From: Kwoniella bestiolae CBS 10118
Lineage: Eukaryota > Basidiomycota > Tremellomycetes > Tremellales > Cryptococcaceae
Length of the DNA: 64,000 nucleotides
Assembly: GCF_000512585.2 (NCBI RefSeq)
Contig: NC_089241.1
Location: 8,264,001 to 8,328,000 of the forward strand
Reading direction: 5' to 3'
The notes beneath the pieces are model-generated. The model did not search any database, was not told the DNA's origin, and saw only the letters and a list, made by a program, of their open reading frames with translations. Position numbers and translations under genes: made by a program. Of this stretch, positions 58,801 to 64,000 are shown in pieces; the first letter of the stretch is position 1; each line of letters opens with the position of its first letter.

Positions 58801-59284
58801 GAAAAGGAAAAGGAAAGGTGGTGGCGAATGAGGAAGACGGATCGACAGGAGTGATATTGGGATACCTGGTGGTTGAGGGAATGTATTGAGAATAATTTCC
58901 AGAAGCTGTGTTCGAAGATGAGGAAGAGGAAGTCGTCGTGGTTGAAAAAATAAGAGCAGCCCAATCTTCAGATAACCACACCGAATTGTATTCCTTCTGA
59001 GGGTGATTCAACGGATGAAGGGGATTAGAGGCGATTCTCTGTTGAGTGTGATGGTCGAAGGAAGGATTGAAAGGTCTATTGGTAGTGAGAGCAAGTGAGG
59101 ATAACGGTCGTCTTCCTTCCAACCTTGATTGGTCGTTGTTGAAGGAAGAGGAAGATGATTGGTGTAAAGATGGATTTAGGAGTTTTGGATTGATCGTCTT
59201 TGGTAAAGTATGTTGAATATTATGATTGGGAGAAGAAGAAGGAAGAGGCGAAGGGAAAGAAGGAGGAGAAAAGACCAAGTCCAT
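55884..59284 (-). CDS. Large regulator with divergent HSF-type DNA-binding domain
   Basis: Eight exons (59284..57648, 57514..57439, 57368..57356, 57289..57229, 57162..57109, 57016..56632, 56558..56291, 56209..55884) give 939 residues. The first 530 are disordered (Ser/Pro/Thr, with Gln/His patches), ending in basic clusters such as KKRNKKVQGRGKGKAKAKS. Residues about 533-613 resemble an HSF domain: AFLFWMMKMLAYDVFPEH, YIPNTEAFAEHVYSVL and QWTSFQRNLNKYNYIKDW. These parallel the HSF pattern of F-x-x-K-L, E-E-F-x-x-x-V-L and S-F-V-R-Q-L-N-x-Y-G-F. Exon 3 is 13 bases; without it the domain is broken and out of frame. After the domain come a charged helical region and a Ser/Thr-rich tail. Intron 1 carries a 42-base tandem duplication. 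Whether it binds heat-shock elements is untested. Confidence 0.85.
57551..57632. repeat. 42-base-period tandem duplication inside intron 1 of the HSF-like gene
   Basis: Two exact 40-base copies are separated by two bases, starting TGAATATCCCGATTACTC and ending AGGGATAATTTT. They occupy most of a 133-base intron; removing one copy would leave 91 bases, a normal size here. Perfect identity suggests a recent duplication. Confidence 0.95.
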
Positions 59285-62200
59285 TGAAAGGATTGGAGTG
59301 TTGCGAGAGCCAAAATGGAAGAAGGAAGGAAAGAGAGACGTAGGTGATCAAAGGATGTCGAAAGGCAATGAAGAAAATAGGAAAATCCTTTTGACTTTTC
59401 AACAGTTCAATCAGGAAGATACAAAGTGATATGATAGATCGTTTTACCGGATCTAGAAAGTATATTTCCAATAGACTTGAGTGTCTAGAACGAGGAGAGA
59501 CAAGTATAAATCGTGAGTAAAATGATGATGATCAATACAAAGTGATCAGATGAAACGACTCGATGGGTTCGCTTTCTTCCCTTCCTGGGCATTTCTCTCC
59601 CTCTCATATATACCTTGCACCCCACCTCCCTCTGCTATCTTTCCTTCCTCCTCTGCCCAGCCAGAGTGAAAGTCGAACATTACATTACAAGATCAATAAG
59701 GTACGGTCAATAACTGAACCATCGATACCATCATGAGTCTGGGTATTGCACAGACCCATCAGTGACTCAATTCAGTATTTCACCCTCAACTCTGTTCGTT
59801 GCTCTGGGCGGCAGAGCAGAGGTCAAAAGTATCATCCTAGGATGTAAGTGGTCCTTTGAAGGCGTATGAGATTCATATGGTTCACCTATGATACGATGAT
59901 ATGACCTGATCTAGTCATACAGCGGATCCGTGTCTTACCGTGTTTGTGGGATGGGGGAGTCTAGATGATCAAACTCTCTTGATTAGTCAAAGGTATCATT
60001 GTTGAGGAATGTGGTACGAGTCATGACGAAAGAGGAAGAAGAGGAGGAATACCTATACTTCGAGTAGAGGGGAGGTGGTAGGAATTTGAATCAGAGTTCA
60101 TCAGGTCAAAGGAAGGACAGATCGAATATCGGTAAAAGGGGAATGCACTGTGTTGTCTTAGGCGAGAGCGAGAGAGGAGGAAGGAAGGAAGGAAGGAAAG
60201 AGAGAGTGAACTCACCGTATGAGGCGTTATTGCCGACTAAAATAGATTTCATCATCGTTGATATTGATGGTTGTTGAGATGATATCAAGATGATTTAGTT
60301 TGATCAATCCAAAGGAATGTATTCCACATGATATCGTCCGGAACGGTTGACTCGGAGTCAGGAGGAAGGAAGAAAGGTAAAGGTGGACCTTGAAAGTGGA
60401 GGATCAGCTAATGTTTCCAAAAAGATAAGTCTGATTAGCTTTCAGTGCCTGACAACCGGGATCGATCTGATCGATAATATCGATCATGCAGTGTTATCAT
60501 CTTCCCTTTCCTTCTCATCCCCCAATCGTAATCTCCTTCCTCTGCTTTGATGCCTGGAGAGTGATGGCGATACAGCAAAAATGACAAGGATACACGTCAA
60601 ACTTACTCACCAATCGGATCAAGTAGAGTGGCACCCAAAAGCGCTGATCCATCCTTCAATTCCTTCCTATCAAGCCGGAATTCTATTTTATCCCCCATTT
60701 CCATATCATATGTGCTTGCCCTTCATATATAGCTCTGCTGAATTTCCTATTCCGTCGATGACACTCTTAGCTAGATCAAGGGGAAGGTACTGATTTGATG
60801 GTGGTCGCTTGATTAGCTCGATATCGGTATCGGTATAGGATGATGATGAGTGGGTAAATGATTTCTTCAGGAATAGAGTCGACATACCTTTCTAATTCCC
60901 GTCATAAGTGGCTAGCTGCAAGCCCGAACGTCGGTTTAGGTAATCTCCTGTTAGATCTAGAACCTTCCATGCCCAATTTGGGCCCGCACCCAAATGGCGA
61001 GTGACTGGCGAACGGTTCAAAGGAGGAAGGAAAAGGAAAGTGAGTGATCATCACCTCGGTGGTCGGCGGTCTTTGATCCCATGTATCTCTTGAATGGGGG
61101 ACGTGAAAGGTGGGCCCTAAATCGTGTGTATCCAGTTGAGTTGTTGTCTATACCTGTGACCCAAGGAAAGGCGGAATGCATATATGGGACAACTCACTCG
61201 GATCGAGAAATCAAACATGAGGTAAGTTGATTTTTGATTTTGCCACTTTGAATATTGTCACGTCGTAACGGTTGACTAGACGCGTCATGTCCACACTCAC
61301 GGTTACAGTACCTCATGTTTATCAATCTGATCGTTGATTTTGATCTAAGCTAAATGATTAAATTCAGGGGCAAAGGAGATAGGAAGAGTGGGGAAACAGG
61401 TCGTTGTGTGGTTGATAGGAGTACGAATACAGTTGAGAGGCTTAGGAACCCGCCGATTGATCTAGCTGAGACATTTCCGTTGATGCCGGTTGATGGTGTT
61501 GATAGGGTCAGATTAGTCGTGTTGATGGTGAAGAAAAGTGTGTGACCATGTACCCCACAACCGAACGGGCTAGTGGATTATACCGAGGTGACGGTGGTTG
61601 AGTGGATGTGGGAAGGAAAATTAGAGGAAAGAATGGAAAACAGTTTGATTAGGTTTATATATATGATTGTATGTGTATGTATATGTACATGTGTACGTGT
61701 GCACGCAGGACCCTACAAACAAAAAGATATGCAGAGCAAAAGATGTTCAGCCTGTTCATTGTTGCATGAAACATAACAAGACGAATGATCAAGAATAACT
61801 CATTGTGTCGAGTGCCGATCAAATGAGCGATCATCCATTTTCTTATCATTTCGACCTTATTGTTCTATGGAGGGGGCGCATATACAAGCAAGACATTGCC
61901 AAGGCACATTGATACCATTCGTACTATCTTCTCCCCAACATGCAATATTTATCCATATCGAGTTAGTGGGCACAACCCATGCATCATACGAGAGCAGATG
62001 CAATATCAGTAAATTAGGTTTAATTGACACGCCACTAACCTACTTACCAGAGATACGACTCAAGTACTGTCTACTTACCCACCCACCCAATACGACCCAG
62101 ATATTCGGTTCCTTCGGTGTGTATGTGTATATACACAATATGGTACATGCGCATACGTCCACATTTACACACGACCATTGGTCGTTCTGTCATTGTTTAC

Positions 62201-62819
62201 CGTGAGAACGTAACATTGTTACACTACTCCTGACGATCAAGGTGGGGAAGAACGTTGTGATTGAATTAGCTTCCGCTTGGGGTATGATAGCATGTGTGCT
62301 TCGTTCAGTTATCTTCTATCGATCCATCGGGAGAAGCATGATCCCATTCTTCGATCCACCTTAACATGGAAATTGAAAGTGAAATGGAATGTACGTTGAA
62401 CCTATCGTTCGCCGCCTATCAGGGCGAACTTGAGCAGAAGTCACAACGAACGGATGAACGGATAGGATATCAGCACGAGTATTCAGATCAGAACGACCCC
62501 AAACCCATAGTGCACCTATCCATTGCTTGACGGTATCTCGATAATCCTTCCTCAACCTGGCTTACTGCTGGAACAAACAAGTCGATCACCCCAACTTTGT
62601 CTTTTCCTCAATCTCAATCTCAATCTCCAAGTTCCGCATCTCATCAACAATCTCCAGATCGATGCGGACGGACCAAGTATATCATGCAATGCGTTAAGAA
62701 GGTAATACATCTCCCTCACTCTCTTCGTGATGAAATATGTATCTGTACATCCTCCTGCCATAAAGACCTAAACCCCCAAGGCACCGAACCAGAACCAAAT
62801 CAAATTCATTCTAATTTGT
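59285..62819. other. 3.5 kb region without a supported gene
   Basis: This lies upstream of the HSF-like gene and downstream of eL34. Frames of 60-110 codons exist on both strands, but none shows a domain, a consistent splice pattern or coding-type composition. It contains a (GGAA)n run at 60179-60198, a perfect 8-base-arm inverted repeat TGATCGAT/ATCGATCA at 60468-60486, and several GATC-rich stretches. A long promoter or leader, a noncoding RNA or a fast-evolving gene are all possible. The plus-strand AT-rich stretch at 61650-61780 has TGTATGTATATGTACATG repeats. Confidence 0.5.
60179..60198. repeat. (GGAA)n microsatellite
   Basis: Five GGAA units in a row lie in purine-rich DNA upstream of the HSF-like gene. 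Such tracts vary in length between isolates. Confidence 0.85.
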
Positions 62820-63830
62820 TTACTTCTTGGTGGCGGCGGCCTTGGCTTTGAGGACTCTCTTGACGATGGTGGCTTCCTCGATCAAGAAGGCTCGGGTGAT
62901 TCTGTGTGGGGTATGGGGAGGTGTGATGGCGAGACGGACAAATTTGAGTTAGATAGAGTGTACGATTTCGCGAGAGAGTGAAAGTCACGATGATAGTAGT
63001 TGAAGCAGGTAATGATAAAGAAGCAAAACGATGAGCATCAACACTTTGACAAGATAATTGATTTATGGGGCGAAGCTCACCTTGACTTGACACAAGGAGC
63101 ACAGACGGAACCACCGTAAGCTCTGTTAACGGTCTTTTGTCTCTTGGAGAGGGTAGCGTCTGTGAGTTGGGATATAGAAGTCAGCACCGTGATCCAACAA
63201 AGCAATCTTCCGTCCCCGTCCCTCCAATCTTCCTCTCCATTATTTCTATTATGCCACCACTCATCACACACAACTAGCATATCTCCACATCCTTCTGGCC
63301 TCATAGAGAAATTGACTGAGAAAGAATCAGATACTAACATTGTCGGGGTCGGAGGACGGGGATCTATAAGGAGAATGATACGTCAACACTGGTATCTTTT
63401 GAGGAAGTATATGTAAATAGTTGACACTTACACCTGGGAGAGCAAGACCACAGTCACCACATTTGGGGGCGGACTAACGAGATAGCACAGATAAATCAGC
63501 ACGACTTGTCCATATGATCTGATCCGATATCCCCCTTCTACTCCTCGTTGCTCCATCGCACATGAATTCGCTATATCCTCCATGTCCAGATATCCATCCC
63601 ACCATCTCTTGAATCGTATCATCGTTCCCCAATCGACTCCTCCTACACCTACATCCCTATGCTCATCCATCCCCAACCCCAACCTCAACTCGCAATCATA
63701 ACCGCAGACTCACAGCAAGCTTCTTCAAGTGGTGAACCACCAATTTACCACCAGGAGTCTTGACGACCCTTCGTCTGTTGGAGGTGGTGTTGTATGGTTG
63801 GCGCTTTCTGAGGGTGACTCGTTGGGCCAT
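62820..63830 (-). CDS. RPL34: Large-subunit ribosomal protein eL34
   Basis: Exons are 63830..63714, 63473..63432, 63363..63339, 63159..63081 and 62901..62820, giving 114 residues. Sequence blocks MAQRVTLRKRQPYNTTSNRR, VVKTPGGKLVVHHLKK, APKCGDCG, LPGIPVLRPRQY, LSKRQKTVNRAYGGS and CVKSRITRAFLIEEATIVKR match eL34 over its full length. The two C-x-x-C pairs (CGDC and CAPC) form the zinc site. It is a structural protein of the 60S subunit. Four introns split a very small gene, and the third exon has only 25 bases. At the exon 2 end two overlapping donors exist (GTGTAA and GTAAGT); the second keeps LPGIPVL intact. The promoter lies in the last 170 bases of the window. Confidence 0.96.
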
Positions 63831-64000
63831 TTTGAATGATGATGTATATGGTGATACTTGAAGGATGAAGAGAGAGGGAAAGGTTATCTATTAAACAAGA
63901 TTTTGAATGTTTTGTCGAATCCTGACTGACTGAGTGAGTGGTGCAGTGGTACGGTGGTACAGTGAGAGTGGTACAATATGGTGATAGCAAAGCAGTAGCA

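Noticed and set aside
63160..63338. Possible box C/D snoRNA in an eL34 intron (GTGATGA then CTGA about 80 bases later)
   Set aside because: The CTGA is also the likely branch site, no terminal stem forms, and no internal C'/D' boxes are clear.
1..64000. Transposons, CRISPR arrays or viral remnants
   Set aside because: I found no terminal repeats, transposase or reverse-transcriptase motifs, or spaced repeats. CRISPR is not expected in a fungal nuclear genome.

Overview
The window is nuclear DNA from a basidiomycete fungus, most likely a Tremellomycete of the Cryptococcus/Kwoniella type. The basis is many short introns (mostly about 50 to 110 bases) with GTGAGT or GTAAGT donors, CTRAY-like branch sites and YAG acceptors, dense genes on both strands, and fungal families such as a Zn2Cys6 regulator, a HAL4-type kinase and an HSF-like regulator. 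The species is inferred from gene style only. I rebuilt exon structures by hand, using splice signals, reading-frame phase and conserved motifs. In 20 of the 24 gene calls the frame closes from start codon to stop codon. The DEAH helicase runs off the left edge, and three loci (near 7774-8142, 16967-17593 and 22525-24418) are incomplete or broken.

Layout. 1-8142, all minus strand: the 5' part of a DEAH-box RNA helicase, an Mrp51-type mitochondrial ribosomal protein, a long HAL4/SAT4-like kinase with a split C-lobe, and an orphan exon. 9729-12208: a seven-exon type I membrane protein. 14284-16231: UDP-glucose 4-epimerase. 17871-22071: a divergent pair, an allantoate-permease-like transporter and an M20-type hydrolase with altered metal-site residues, sharing a promoter that holds three inverted repeats. 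22525-24418: two decayed paralogues of an unrecognised family. 24690-30335: a Zn2Cys6 factor divergent from the bifunctional purine enzyme AICAR transformylase/IMP cyclohydrolase.

31393-44177 holds three enzymes or enzyme-like proteins with type II membrane topology: an SGNH hydrolase, an unrecognised protein and a GT61-type glycosyltransferase. A glutathione S-transferase lies between the first two. 45053-63830 mixes translation genes (eL31, eS30, eL34) with a large coiled-coil protein, an FAD-dependent oxidoreductase, prephenate dehydratase and a 939-residue protein carrying a divergent HSF-type DNA-binding domain. The 3.5 kb upstream of the HSF-like gene has no convincing coding sequence.

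Together these are mostly housekeeping genes with two possible functional neighbourhoods: transporter, hydrolase and Zn2Cys6 regulator (17.9-27.5 kb), and secretory-pathway carbohydrate genes (31.4-44.2 kb). The most unusual sequence-level observations are a 3-base internal exon in eS30 and a 13-base internal exon in the HSF-like domain. Both rest on conserved protein sequence that makes sense only if the microexon is used.
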